From JALEFZ01 sp039820545 (lineage in GTDB: Bacteria; Bacteroidota; Bacteroidia; J057): a stretch of DNA of 64,000 nt. Where the stretch lies: assembly GCA_039820545.1 (NCBI GenBank), contig JBCBPW010000016.1, forward strand, positions 1 to 64,000, in the 5' to 3' direction. Position 1 is the stretch's first letter; each line of letters starts with the position of its first letter. This document shows, in pieces, positions 26,026-34,086 of this stretch. The notes under the pieces are model-generated. The model saw only the letters and a program-made list of their open reading frames with translations, was not told where the DNA came from and did no database searches. The position numbers and the translations under genes were made by a program.

Positions 26026-26961
26026 TTATTCGATCTCTAATTCGAGTCCGTTGAACCATGTGTGAAAGGCAGGATTTAACTGGCCCAAGCTTAAAATCGT
26101 CATTTCATCTGAATGAAAATCGGAATGAGACACAATTACGGATGGTTCTTGATCAAATCTAATAAGCGTGAGATAAAAATGAAACTTTATCTGATAAATT
26201 TTATCCAGCAGGTCTTTCTCTTCTTGATCTATCGTTAGCTTTGCCTTGAGCTGGAAATCAATATCTGGTTGCGGTCCTATGGAATAACTCGCCTTACTTT
26301 GGATAATCTTTGGCCCAAGCCTCGCTTCAATTAGATCTTGTAAGGCTGCTGTCTCAGCATCAATCAGCAGTTGGACCATACGGCCTTGAATGGTTTGCGG
26401 AAGAGGGACTGGGGAAGGCGAAGGAACTTCTTTAATCGGTGGTTCCTTCGCCAGATAGGAAGTATCATCCAAGGGTTGATGAATAGCGTCTGTTGGGGAA
26501 TCAGGAGTTCCTAAATCCTGGATACCTAAATTATTATTTTGCTGTGTTTCAACAGCTTGCTCATTTTTATTTACAGTATAAACTCCCCACGTAATCAGAG
26601 AAATGATCCCAAAAATGCCTAACATAATGATTATAGACTGGGACTTTACTGGTCTATGATTTGATGAGGAGATTTCAGGGATATTCCCATTTTTATCTAG
26701 TTCTTCCCACTCATCTACTAGCTTAAGTAGCTGAAAATGGATTTGATTTTTCTCTTTTTGTGGTGACTCTAAGCCCAGCCCTTCCCTCTTGGACCAGCTA
26801 CTCCACTGATTTTTCAATAGGAGGAGTTCATTTCGTATTCTCTTTACTTTTTTTGTGTGTGTTCTCGTACTGATCTCTTGTGACAGCAGATGAAAAGCCT
26901 CTTCAATCTCGTCTTGAGAGATGTGATCACGAAGTGTTTGGTATAGGCTTGGGCTTTGCAT
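26026..26961 (-). CDS. Membrane protein with N-terminal effector-associated domain 11 (EAD11)
   Basis: 311 residues. Residues about 8-88 match EAD11: a helix with I-E-E-A-F-H-L-L (19-26), N-E-L-L-L-L-K (44-50), then W-S-K-R-E-G-L-G (56-63) and a closing K-N-Q-I-H-F-Q-L-L-K-L-V-D-E helix. EADs are adaptor domains known from NLR-like and caspase-like bacterial conflict systems. A transmembrane helix follows at about 109-129. The remainder is a Pro/Ser-rich linker and an alpha/beta domain (about 205-311) that would be periplasmic. It heads an operon with the CsgG-like and unknown secreted proteins, which suggests signalling between the envelope and a cytoplasmic EAD partner. Confidence 0.72.
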   Translation of the reverse strand: MQSPSLYQTLRDHISQDEIEEAFHLLSQEISTRTHTKKVKRIRNELLLLKNQWSSWSKREGLGLESPQKEKNQIHFQLLKLVDEWEELDKNGNIPEISSSNHRPVKSQSIIIMLGIFGIISLITWGVYTVNKNEQAVETQQNNNLGIQDLGTPDSPTDAIHQPLDDTSYLAKEPPIKEVPSPSPVPLPQTIQGRMVQLLIDAETAALQDLIEARLGPKIIQSKASYSIGPQPDIDFQLKAKLTIDQEEKDLLDKIYQIKFHFYLTLIRFDQEPSVIVSHSDFHSDEMTILSLGQLNPAFHTWFNGLELEIE

Positions 26962-27255
26962 GAATTAAGTAGGTAAGATTAGGCTTGGCTTAATATACCT
27001 TTCCTAAATGGTTTTTCCCTAATTGTTGGGGGTTTGTTTAGATGGTGCATAGGATAAAGGCTTAAGCTCCATCTCCCGCTTTTTGAAAAGAGACCTACCT
27101 TTATTGTGCATAGGGGATCGAAAAATCCCTATTCCTCTCTGCGACTTATGCTTATATTTTCATCTTTCATTCAATGCTTTATACTAGGGCTATATGCTGT
27201 TGGTAAAAAAGACTGAGTGTCCCCTTAGCATTTCCACCACCTTCATACAGTAAAA

Positions 27256-28059
27256 ATGAAAACCTATCTATTCGGACTTTCCATCTTGCTCGTCATAGGA
27301 TGTAGCAGTGTGCCTGTCGATGACGTAGTAGGCACGCTCCCTCAAGTGAAGATGGAATCCGTCACGACCCTTAACAACGAGAGTTTCGAAGTAGCCATTG
27401 AACTGGTAGATCCTGGTTCAGAACCCGTCGAGCGGATAGGGTATGTATTCCAGAAGGATACCTTCCCCACAATAGATGCACAAAGATTTCCTACTTATTG
27501 GGCTTCATCCATACGCCCAGATGTGTATACAGAAGAAAAAAGCAACAACGAGCGAGGATTTGCGTACGGTGACACCTATTACTTTCGTGCGTATGCTGAA
27601 AGCAGTGTGGGCGAAGTGCTATCCGAGCCCCTCAAATATACCGTCCCACCTCCAAGCAATGTCTCGCCTCCTTGTAGTACTTCACTCACAGACAATCAGG
27701 TAATCATCTTAGGAACTCCTTACGAGGTAGGAAATGTAGAAGTGACAAACCCTGATCTTTTTGAGATTGAAGTCTTCCCCACAGATCCTCAGGCCCCTTC
27801 GCTCAGGCTGCGATTCAATGCGCTTCCACTCCGTGGGGTATTTCGTACTGCCTTCATGGACAACCTGGCTTCCAGCGACCGCTTCGTCAACGTCCAACTC
27901 AGAGACATCGGTTCAGAGCGTGAGACCGTTTCCCTCTACCGCTCGCAGTTTGTCTATGTAGAAGAAGAGGATGGGCTGTACACCATTTCCTTTTGTCGTT
28001 TGGATTATAAGAAATTGAATGATAGTTATTTGGTGGGCAGTTTTTCTTTTAGGTTGTGA
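27256..28059 (+). CDS. Lipoprotein of unknown function with Fn3-like segment
   Basis: 267 residues with a lipobox ending V-I-G-C (Cys16). Residues about 28-135 look like a fibronectin-type or Ig-like beta sandwich: Y-Y-F-R-A-Y-A-E-S-S-V-G near 109-120 is a standard Fn3 strand motif. The C-terminal half is beta-rich and unrecognised, ending S-F-S-F-R-L. It is probably an outer-membrane lipoprotein facing the surface or periplasm. It stands alone, divergent from the EAD11 operon across 294 bases in which I saw no further gene. Confidence 0.65.
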   Translation: MKTYLFGLSILLVIGCSSVPVDDVVGTLPQVKMESVTTLNNESFEVAIELVDPGSEPVERIGYVFQKDTFPTIDAQRFPTYWASSIRPDVYTEEKSNNERGFAYGDTYYFRAYAESSVGEVLSEPLKYTVPPPSNVSPPCSTSLTDNQVIILGTPYEVGNVEVTNPDLFEIEVFPTDPQAPSLRLRFNALPLRGVFRTAFMDNLASSDRFVNVQLRDIGSERETVSLYRSQFVYVEEEDGLYTISFCRLDYKKLNDSYLVGSFSFRL

Positions 28060-28114
28060 TGTATAGAGACATGATGAGTCATGTCTTGATCATCATATAA
28101 GAAATACCCAGATA

Positions 28115-28150
28115 CCAAAAAAATAAAGACGTCGTACATGACGTCTTTAT
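28115..28150 (-). terminator. Terminator downstream of the tRNA
   Basis: ATAAAGACGTC at 28123-28133 pairs perfectly with 28140-28150 (11 pairs, 6-base loop). On the minus strand it is extended by a run of Ts (28115-28122), nine bases after the tRNA 3' end. Confidence 0.8.
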
Positions 28151-28159
28151 GAAGGGTGG

Positions 28160-28236
28160 TGGTGCGCCCACCTGGGCTCGAACCAGGGACCACCTGATTA
28201 TGAGTCAGGTGCTCTAACCAACTGAGCTATAGGCGC
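28160..28236 (-). tRNA. tRNA with CAU anticodon (elongator Met or Ile2)
   Basis: 77 bases including an encoded CCA. The cloverleaf folds fully: acceptor GCGCCTA/TGGGCGC, D stem GCTC/GAGC, anticodon stem CCTGA/TCAGG with loop CTCATAA, five-base variable loop, T stem CCTGG/CCAGG with loop TTCGAGC, and discriminator A. G1-C72 is paired, so it is not the initiator tRNA. Elongator Met and lysidine-modified Ile2 both have CAU anticodons; the sequence alone does not settle which. Confidence 0.95.
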
Positions 28237-28296
28237 AGTTTTGCGATGCAAATATATATATCCCATACGTAGGGCGCAATAAAGAGATGCGTTTAT

Positions 28297-28656
28297 CTAC
28301 GTATTTTTTTCCACCGATCGCTGATCCCGCGCCTCCTGCACCGCCTGCCGCTGTACCACCGCCGTCAACTGCTCCTGCAAGTGCAAGGTCCGCAGGTACA
28401 GCAGCACACAACTGACCGTCAGCCCCAAGAGCGATAAGTAAATGATTAGGTCTACCCCCCGCCCTATCCCCAATTCCTGCGCAATCAAGGTACTGCTATC
28501 AGGAAAGAGCAGAAAGAATACCCCCGCAAGCATGATGCCCATCACCAAGATCCGCATCCTCGGCTGACGCCGCAATTTCTGGAAGAAAATCCCCATCAAG
28601 AGTAAGAGGAAGGGAAGCAGGATCCATTGTATGAGCTTGAATTGAAAGTATTCCAT
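28297..28656 (-). CDS. DUF2304 membrane protein
   Basis: 119 residues with three predicted membrane helices (about 8-26, 33-52 and 67-87) and a basic, polar C-terminal tail. It has the size and order of DUF2304, a small integral membrane family usually found beside GT2 dolichol-phosphate-mannose-synthase-like enzymes. That is the arrangement here: the GT2 gene ends 52 bases upstream on the same strand. It probably supports lipid-linked sugar transfer; no catalytic motif is visible. Confidence 0.8.
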   Translation of the reverse strand: MEYFQFKLIQWILLPFLLLLMGIFFQKLRRQPRMRILVMGIMLAGVFFLLFPDSSTLIAQELGIGRGVDLIIYLSLLGLTVSCVLLYLRTLHLQEQLTAVVQRQAVQEARDQRSVEKNT

Positions 28657-28708
28657 GAGGGAAAATTAAGGAAATGAATGCTATTCTCTGAAAAATGAAC
28701 CCTGCCTC

Positions 28709-29482
28709 CTATTTTTTCATTCGCCTCAACATCAAATCACTCACAATCTCCAATCCGTCTTGCCAACTTGTGCCCTTGGACTGACTGTAAGGCGTGTAGA
28801 CGATCTGCACCGCTACCTCCCGCCAGCGAAGCTGGTGTCGTTTGATCTCCGAGAGAATTTCTGTAGCATGGGACCGTCCACGCTGCCGCAAACGTATCCG
28901 ATGCAGTGCTTTTCGATTCATCGCCCGAAACCCATTGTGCGCATCACTCATCCGATAACCCGTAAACAGATAGTTGACCCACCGGCCTACCTGCAAGGTC
29001 CAGCGCCGACGCCAAGGCACCGCTCCCCTACTCTCTTGACTCAAAAAACGCGAACCCAAACAAATGTCGGCCTCATCCCTGAGCAAAGGCTCCATCAAAT
29101 CAGGAATCTGCTCCAGTGGGTGCTGCCCATCCGCATCAAAATGAATCACATAGTCCGCCTCCAATCTCCGCGCCATCTCCATGCCTGTCTCCAACGCGGC
29201 TCCCTGCCCCAAGTTGAGGGCATGCGCCACATAGACCAAAGAGAGATCTTTCAATACCCGACCTGTATCATCGGTCGAGCCATCGTCCACTACGATGACC
29301 TGATAACCCGCATGTAGTAGCTCCACAACCACCGATCGGACCACTCGGGCCTCATTGTAAGATGGGATGATCACCCAGGTTCGTGTCTGCCATTCCTGCT
29401 CATTCACAGCGGGTAAGATGAGGGCTTTTTGATTCAAATTCAAGCACACTCTGGGATTTGATCTGACTTTGTGTGGGAACAA
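28709..29482 (-). CDS. GT2 family glycosyltransferase (DPM1-like)
   Basis: Up to 257 residues. The GT-A motifs are present: I-I-P-S-Y-N-E-A near 37-44, V-V-D-D-G-S-T-D-D-T for nucleotide-sugar binding, N-L-G-Q-G-A-A-L-E-T-G and the catalytic-metal D-A-D-G-Q-H-P, then G-S-R-F. These match polyprenyl-phosphate mannosyl/glucosyltransferases acting at the cytoplasmic face of the membrane. No ATG exists in the N-terminal region; starts are TTG at 29480-29482 or GTG at 29405-29407, and the latter starts closer to the fold. It is paired with the DUF2304 gene. Confidence 0.85.
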   Translation of the reverse strand: MFPHKVRSNPRVCLNLNQKALILPAVNEQEWQTRTWVIIPSYNEARVVRSVVVELLHAGYQVIVVDDGSTDDTGRVLKDLSLVYVAHALNLGQGAALETGMEMARRLEADYVIHFDADGQHPLEQIPDLMEPLLRDEADICLGSRFLSQESRGAVPWRRRWTLQVGRWVNYLFTGYRMSDAHNGFRAMNRKALHRIRLRQRGRSHATEILSEIKRHQLRWREVAVQIVYTPYSQSKGTSWQDGLEIVSDLMLRRMKK

Positions 29483-29856
29483 TTACGTTATCCGCGCCCT
29501 AGCGGTGGATCTACTTATTTGTGATGATTTTTTCTCTTCATTTCAGGTGAATCGGAAAAGAAAGTTATTTGAAATGACAGATATTGCTTATTTTTGTGTA
29601 CGCTAATGATGTGAGAAAAAAAGCCAAAAGGCTACTATTGAGCTAAATATCCTGAAATTTAACCTAAGATTTCCTTTTAGATGTACTTAACCCTGATCAT
29701 ATCCATTCGTAAAAGCAAGAGTAAAAATTTTCCTTCTTGTCCTTCGGGTATTTGATCCTGTAGTAGATTCAAATAAACATACATACAGGCAACCTATTGA
29801 TCCTCTTTGTATCCCTAAATTATACATTGCGCAATCCTTAAGCTCCCCTACTTTCT
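29483..29856. other. Intergenic region with divergent promoters
   Basis: 374 AT-rich bases between the GT2 gene (minus) and the DUF5723 gene (plus). Apart from the promoter match at 29568-29596 I see no RNA gene, repeat or supported ORF. Confidence 0.4.
29568..29596 (+). promoter_or_regulatory. Consensus Bacteroidota promoter (TTTG-N17-TAnnTTTG)
   Basis: TTTG at 29568-29571 and TATTTTTG at 29589-29596 with 17 bases between them fit the primary-sigma consensus of Bacteroidota. It points toward the DUF5723 gene but lies about 260 bases before its start, implying a long leader if used. Confidence 0.45.
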
Positions 29857-31320
29857 ATGAACCGATCGCTACCTACCCTTTCATTCTTCCTAAGCCTTTG
29901 CCTACTCATGGGTCTGTTGCAAGCACAGCCTCAGCAAGCATTTGAAGCGAGCTGGAAAGCTGGCATGTTGGGGGTCAACCAGAACCCCGCCGCATTGGTC
30001 TCTACACCCTATCAGGGAGGATTCATGCTAGGATCCCTGAATCTATCGGCTAGCAATAATTTATTTGAGACGAATAACGTCCTCCAGTTTTCTCCCCTGG
30101 CTTTGGGAGAAGGACTGCTTGGCCCCTTGACGCAGCTACCCTTTCTTACAGGGCTGACGCAAGCAGATTTTTTTGCAAATGATGCCGAAAGCTGGTCCGC
30201 CATCGGAGAAAATCAAATCCAGGCCGTTGGTTTTTATGTTCAATCCTCTAATCAAGATAAGGTAGAGAGAGGCTGGCAAAAAAGTGTTTTCTCTTTAAGG
30301 TTGGAAAGGAATGAACGATATGAAATAAGTGGGATTCCTGCTGAATTGGCAAAAGGCTATGTGAGAGGCTTGGAAGAGATGAATGGAGTGGACGAACAGA
30401 CTGATTTCTTTGAAGTAAAAGTGCGCGAGTTTGACGCGCTGGCATGGAATTATGGGGTTTCGTTGGGGAAGGGAAAAAATAGGTTGAACATTGTCCTAGG
30501 TGGAAAACTGCTGAGTGGGTCTTCCTTTATGGATTTTCGCGCGTACAACTCAAGGTTCAGTTTCAATGGAGGCAAACAGGTGACCTTACAAGCCGATTCC
30601 TTTGTGTATGCCTATAATCCGAGCTTTGGTTCGGCCTTTGCACCTGCTGGTCAACGTCGATTCTCCAATAATGAATTCAGCTTTGGACTTGTGGGTGAAT
30701 TAGGTGTCATTTATCAAGTGAAAAATATCTCTCAAGAACCTGTTTGGGAAGTGGGTTTAGCTGTCAGAGATGTTGGGGCCATCCAGTATTGGAATCTCCG
30801 CAATACGTCTTTTGTCGTGCCACAGCAGACGAGATCCTTTGAGCCTATAACGACACTTCAAGGAGCTGATTTGCTCGATACGGGCCTCGCGAATATCGCC
30901 CAAACCCGCGAGACAGGTCCTGAAGGCGTGACCGAAGCGCTCCCCCTCCGAGTGACAGCCCATCTCAAACTACGTCTTACCAATAGTGCCAATAGTGATG
31001 CAGGCTGGAATGTGCAACTGAGAGGCGATTTTAGAAAAGATGAATCGAATCCTTTTTGGGAATCCTTCCTGAGAGGAACGCTAAGCTATGAATCCAAGAA
31101 ATTGAGCTTATTTTTCCCTGTATCTTCGACATTACAGTTCCCCTCAAGTGATCCAATCGAGTGGACCCCAAGAGCAGGCATGTATCTATCTATAGGTGAC
31201 GTGATTGTGGTGGGTTCTAATGACATTCTGACTAATGTATACCATGCGGCTACACGAAGAGGAGTGGCTGCTACACATGCTTTTGCAGGATTGAGAATCC
31301 CCATCAATTCTAAAATTTGA
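29857..31320 (+). CDS. DUF5723-like outer-membrane beta-barrel protein
   Basis: 487 residues with a signal peptide ending L-Q-A-Q. The mature part opens with G-V-N-Q-N-P-A-A-L (the N-P-A motif common to FadL/PorV-like barrels in Bacteroidota) and continues as alternating beta strands with aromatic girdles, a F-S-F-G-L-V-G-E-L-G-V-I-Y strand, and a C-terminal barrel half ending A-F-A-G-L-R-I-P-I. This fits the DUF5723 family, outer-membrane barrels of unknown role often found near T9SS genes. It is followed after 115 bases by the NAGPA-like cluster on the same strand. Confidence 0.7.
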   Translation: MNRSLPTLSFFLSLCLLMGLLQAQPQQAFEASWKAGMLGVNQNPAALVSTPYQGGFMLGSLNLSASNNLFETNNVLQFSPLALGEGLLGPLTQLPFLTGLTQADFFANDAESWSAIGENQIQAVGFYVQSSNQDKVERGWQKSVFSLRLERNERYEISGIPAELAKGYVRGLEEMNGVDEQTDFFEVKVREFDALAWNYGVSLGKGKNRLNIVLGGKLLSGSSFMDFRAYNSRFSFNGGKQVTLQADSFVYAYNPSFGSAFAPAGQRRFSNNEFSFGLVGELGVIYQVKNISQEPVWEVGLAVRDVGAIQYWNLRNTSFVVPQQTRSFEPITTLQGADLLDTGLANIAQTRETGPEGVTEALPLRVTAHLKLRLTNSANSDAGWNVQLRGDFRKDESNPFWESFLRGTLSYESKKLSLFFPVSSTLQFPSSDPIEWTPRAGMYLSIGDVIVVGSNDILTNVYHAATRRGVAATHAFAGLRIPINSKI

Positions 31321-31435
31321 TTTGTAATGGTTTAAATGTAGCATTATAGATGAAATGAAAAAGTATATATTTCTTTGTACGCATCGCGTTTTACAATAAA
31401 AAGACTCATTTATCAACATATTATTCTACGCCTCT

Positions 31436-32323
31436 ATGTATCGGTTTCCTAGTAATCTAATCGCTACACTTCTTTTGCTCACGACATTATATATAGTCCC
31501 CCAAGCAAAAGCACAGACCTTCTTAGGAGGGTCCTACATACGCAGTGAGGTAAAATTTGACGGAAGCAATTTTACGACCTATCACTTCAGTAGAAAGTCT
31601 AACAAGAAAAATGGCAAGGTCAAGGCAAAGTATTTTGCCAAGGATGCCAACGAACAATTTGCTCGATGGAAAAATAACAAACGCATCCTGTACTATTGCT
31701 CGGGTGCCTTCTCTATCAGTTGGGACTCCGACAGTCCGCCCCTAGGTATCTGCGTGGACAATGGCGTGATCGTCAATCGCGACCTCGATGCCACGATGGA
31801 TGGATTGATCATTGTCTACAATGGCGGTGCACAGGCAGGAGGTATCGCAGTCATCAACCTCGACAAAGAGAAGGTGACTACCAAAAATAACGGGGTCTCG
31901 ACTACTTATGATCTGCGTAACTACAGTGATCGGGCACGCTTTCTCAACTGGGCCGTAAATAACGACGCTACTGTTTTCCAAACACAGCTGATGTACACCA
32001 AAACCTACGGATACGGTTTCCCATCTAATAAGATCACTTATGGAAACAAAGCCACGCGCAGATTCCTGGGGATTTGCATTCGCAAAGGGGTCGTCTATCA
32101 TGTAGTAGTAGACTACAATGAGTCAGATTATCTCAACCAATCCGCCGACAAAGTCACACGTTACCTGACCAATACGATGGGATACGATGTCATTGGCCTC
32201 TTTAACCTAGATACAGGCGGAAAAGACATCATGAAAGCCTACAATGATTCTGGAGGGGAAATCGACAGCGGAGATTACAATGTAAATATTGCTACGAATC
32301 TACTGGTGTACTATGTGGATTAA
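31436..32323 (+). CDS. Diverged NAGPA-like (phosphodiester glycosidase-related) secreted protein, copy 1
   Basis: 295 residues with a signal peptide ending A-K-A-Q. It aligns by eye with the next gene along its whole length: Y-C-S-G-A-F-S ... P-L-G-I-C-V-D-N-G, M-D-G-L-I, Y-D-L-R, F-Q-T-Q-L-M-Y, R-R-F-L-G-I-C, and L-F-N-L-D-T-G-G. The same order of blocks occurs in the three canonical neighbours (N-A-G-M-F-E, G-L-L-I-x-x-G, A-T-Q-S-G-P-M, R-N-A-V-G, L-Y-L-D-G), so it is probably a diverged member with several conserved residues replaced. Activity may be lost or altered. First of eight same-strand genes. Confidence 0.55.
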   Translation: MYRFPSNLIATLLLLTTLYIVPQAKAQTFLGGSYIRSEVKFDGSNFTTYHFSRKSNKKNGKVKAKYFAKDANEQFARWKNNKRILYYCSGAFSISWDSDSPPLGICVDNGVIVNRDLDATMDGLIIVYNGGAQAGGIAVINLDKEKVTTKNNGVSTTYDLRNYSDRARFLNWAVNNDATVFQTQLMYTKTYGYGFPSNKITYGNKATRRFLGICIRKGVVYHVVVDYNESDYLNQSADKVTRYLTNTMGYDVIGLFNLDTGGKDIMKAYNDSGGEIDSGDYNVNIATNLLVYYVD

Positions 32324-33173
32324 TAGGACCGAGACACATATTTTCTTGTTGAAAGGAGGCCTATTTTTTTTAGGACTTTATTTCTCATTTCTTCCATTGG
32401 AGGCACAGAAAAAAAGCGTCCAGTCACATGGCAGGGGATACGAAAGCTACATTGTCAAAGCTTCGGGAATTTCTTTTCAGGCATTTGATTATGACCTCTC
32501 GCGTCAGCCGCTTCGTGCATGTTATTTCGGGACGGATGCCAAGTCCAAGTATGACGCTTGGAAAAGACGCTACAAACGACGTGTACTATGCTATTTTGCG
32601 GTAGGCTTTGCCGAGCAAAATGATCGTCCCCTAGGCATCAGCGCAGAAAATGGAACTTCATTGAATCGAAACTGGGAGCAATCTATGGACGGCTTGATTC
32701 AAGTGGATGCTTATGGAAAACTCACGTTTGCTGATTTGGAAAGAGAGCGTGTAGCGCAGAGATATGATCTGAAGAGCCCCAGCGACCGCAGCCGATTCAT
32801 GCGTCAACTTCCCCGATCCCGTGGATCTATTTTCCAGACGCAATTGATGTACTCTCATCTTGATGGAAGAAAGATGGGACCTGAAAAATATGGAGAACGC
32901 GCATCTAGAAGGTTTATGGCCGTCTGTCGAGACAAGGGAGGACATGTACACTATATCATCCTGGAGCAGCCCAAGTCGATGCATCTCAATAAAGCCGCTG
33001 TAGGTGCCATCGCCTGTCTAAGTAGTGTGGGGTATGAGATCTTGTACCTTTTCAATCATGATACAGGCTCACGCAACGTCATGCAAGCCTTCGATCTAAA
33101 AGAAAAACGACTTTACCGATCTCCTATGGAACTCTCCAAGGCAACGCAGCTCTTGGTTTTTTATGTGCCATAG
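32313..33173 (+). CDS. Diverged NAGPA-like secreted protein, copy 2
   Basis: 286 residues from the ATG at 32313, which overlaps the previous stop codon by 11 bases; an in-frame upstream start at 32289 is possible. An N-terminal hydrophobic segment (about 10-30, ending L-E-A-Q) serves as signal peptide. It is the closest relative of the preceding gene: C-Y-F-A-V-G-F-A, P-L-G-I-S-A-E-N-G, M-D-G-L-I, Y-D-L-K, F-Q-T-Q-L-M-Y, R-R-F-M-A-V-C and L-F-N-H-D-T-G-S. The overlap suggests translational coupling with copy 1. The conserved R-N-A-V-G and L-Y-L-D-G motifs of true members are altered. Function is unknown. Confidence 0.55.
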   Translation: MWINRTETHIFLLKGGLFFLGLYFSFLPLEAQKKSVQSHGRGYESYIVKASGISFQAFDYDLSRQPLRACYFGTDAKSKYDAWKRRYKRRVLCYFAVGFAEQNDRPLGISAENGTSLNRNWEQSMDGLIQVDAYGKLTFADLERERVAQRYDLKSPSDRSRFMRQLPRSRGSIFQTQLMYSHLDGRKMGPEKYGERASRRFMAVCRDKGGHVHYIILEQPKSMHLNKAAVGAIACLSSVGYEILYLFNHDTGSRNVMQAFDLKEKRLYRSPMELSKATQLLVFYVP

Positions 33174-33228
33174 ACACACGGGATATCTCATCAAAACCCA
33201 TACAAACACGTCACTTTCATTTGACTAC

Positions 33229-34077
33229 ATGTTTCAAAATAAGACTACAAGAAATATTCTCTTAATCAGTGTGGGGATCGTAGGGATTGTTTTTCTCCTG
33301 ATTCCCTCCTCACCCAAGGAAGACCCCTCGGTTGGGCCCTTGCCCTCTTCAGATACTGTTGTGAAAGTGGCTGTAGATTCTTTGCAAGCCCTTCATCCTG
33401 TGGCGACCATTGATACCTTTCGTGAAGTAGCTTATGTAACCTATACCCTCGCTCCTCAGCATGCAGATCTACGGATCTTCAATCCTGATTCAGGTTCGAG
33501 AAAGCATACATTTGCATCCGTACAATCCCTTGCGAAAGAGGAAAGTAAGGAGCTTCAATTCATCGTGAATGGAGGGATGTTTCGTCAGGACAGAGGTCCT
33601 CAAGGTTTATTGGTCATTGATCAAAAACTGCTCCATCCGCTCGATACAGCTACCCAAGGATATGGCAATTTCTACATGCAGCCCAATGGTGTTTTTGCAC
33701 TCGATTCAGGAGGCAAAGCCTATGTGACGACGACTCAGCGATACGAAAATCTTGCTAAACAAAAAGTATTCTCGTACGCTACGCAATCAGGACCTATGAT
33801 GGTGGTAGATGGCAAAATCAATGCGCAGTTTAACGATGGATCACCCAATAAACACATCCGAAATGCCGTAGGAACAACCGCAGAAGGGAGGGTTGTATTT
33901 GGCATTTCTAAAATACCCGTCACCTTTTTTGACCTCTCAAGCTTGATGATCCAAAAAGGCTGTGTCCAAGTACTGTATCTAGATGGCTTTGTGAGCAAAA
34001 TGTATTTGCCTGAGCTAAAGGAAGGAGATATCGAATCAGGCAATGGACTCGGTCCCTTGATCGCAATTTTTGAATGA
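33229..34077 (+). CDS. Phosphodiester glycosidase (NAGPA) family protein, copy 3
   Basis: 282 residues from the ATG at 33229, placed so the hydrophobic segment (about 10-28) begins the protein; an upstream ATG at 33163 would overlap the previous gene. The segment has no clear cleavage site, so the protein may be membrane anchored with a periplasmic domain. Family motifs: V-N-G-G-M-F (Asn-Gly-Gly), G-L-L-V-I-D, G-Y-G-N-F-Y-M-Q-P-N-G-V-F, A-T-Q-S-G-P-M-M-V, R-N-A-V-G and L-Y-L-D-G. The NAGPA fold hydrolyses GlcNAc phosphodiesters in the mannose-6-phosphate pathway of animals and acts on exopolysaccharides in bacteria. The substrate here is unknown. Confidence 0.75.
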   Translation: MFQNKTTRNILLISVGIVGIVFLLIPSSPKEDPSVGPLPSSDTVVKVAVDSLQALHPVATIDTFREVAYVTYTLAPQHADLRIFNPDSGSRKHTFASVQSLAKEESKELQFIVNGGMFRQDRGPQGLLVIDQKLLHPLDTATQGYGNFYMQPNGVFALDSGGKAYVTTTQRYENLAKQKVFSYATQSGPMMVVDGKINAQFNDGSPNKHIRNAVGTTAEGRVVFGISKIPVTFFDLSSLMIQKGCVQVLYLDGFVSKMYLPELKEGDIESGNGLGPLIAIFE

Positions 34078-34086
34078 CGCTAAACT

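Noticed and set aside
28160..28236. tRNA as the attachment site of an integrated element
   Set aside because: No integrase and no direct repeat of the tRNA 3' end in the flanks.
28160..28236. Initiator tRNA-fMet
   Set aside because: Position 1-72 is a G-C pair rather than the C-A mismatch of bacterial initiators, and the anticodon stem lacks three consecutive G-C pairs.
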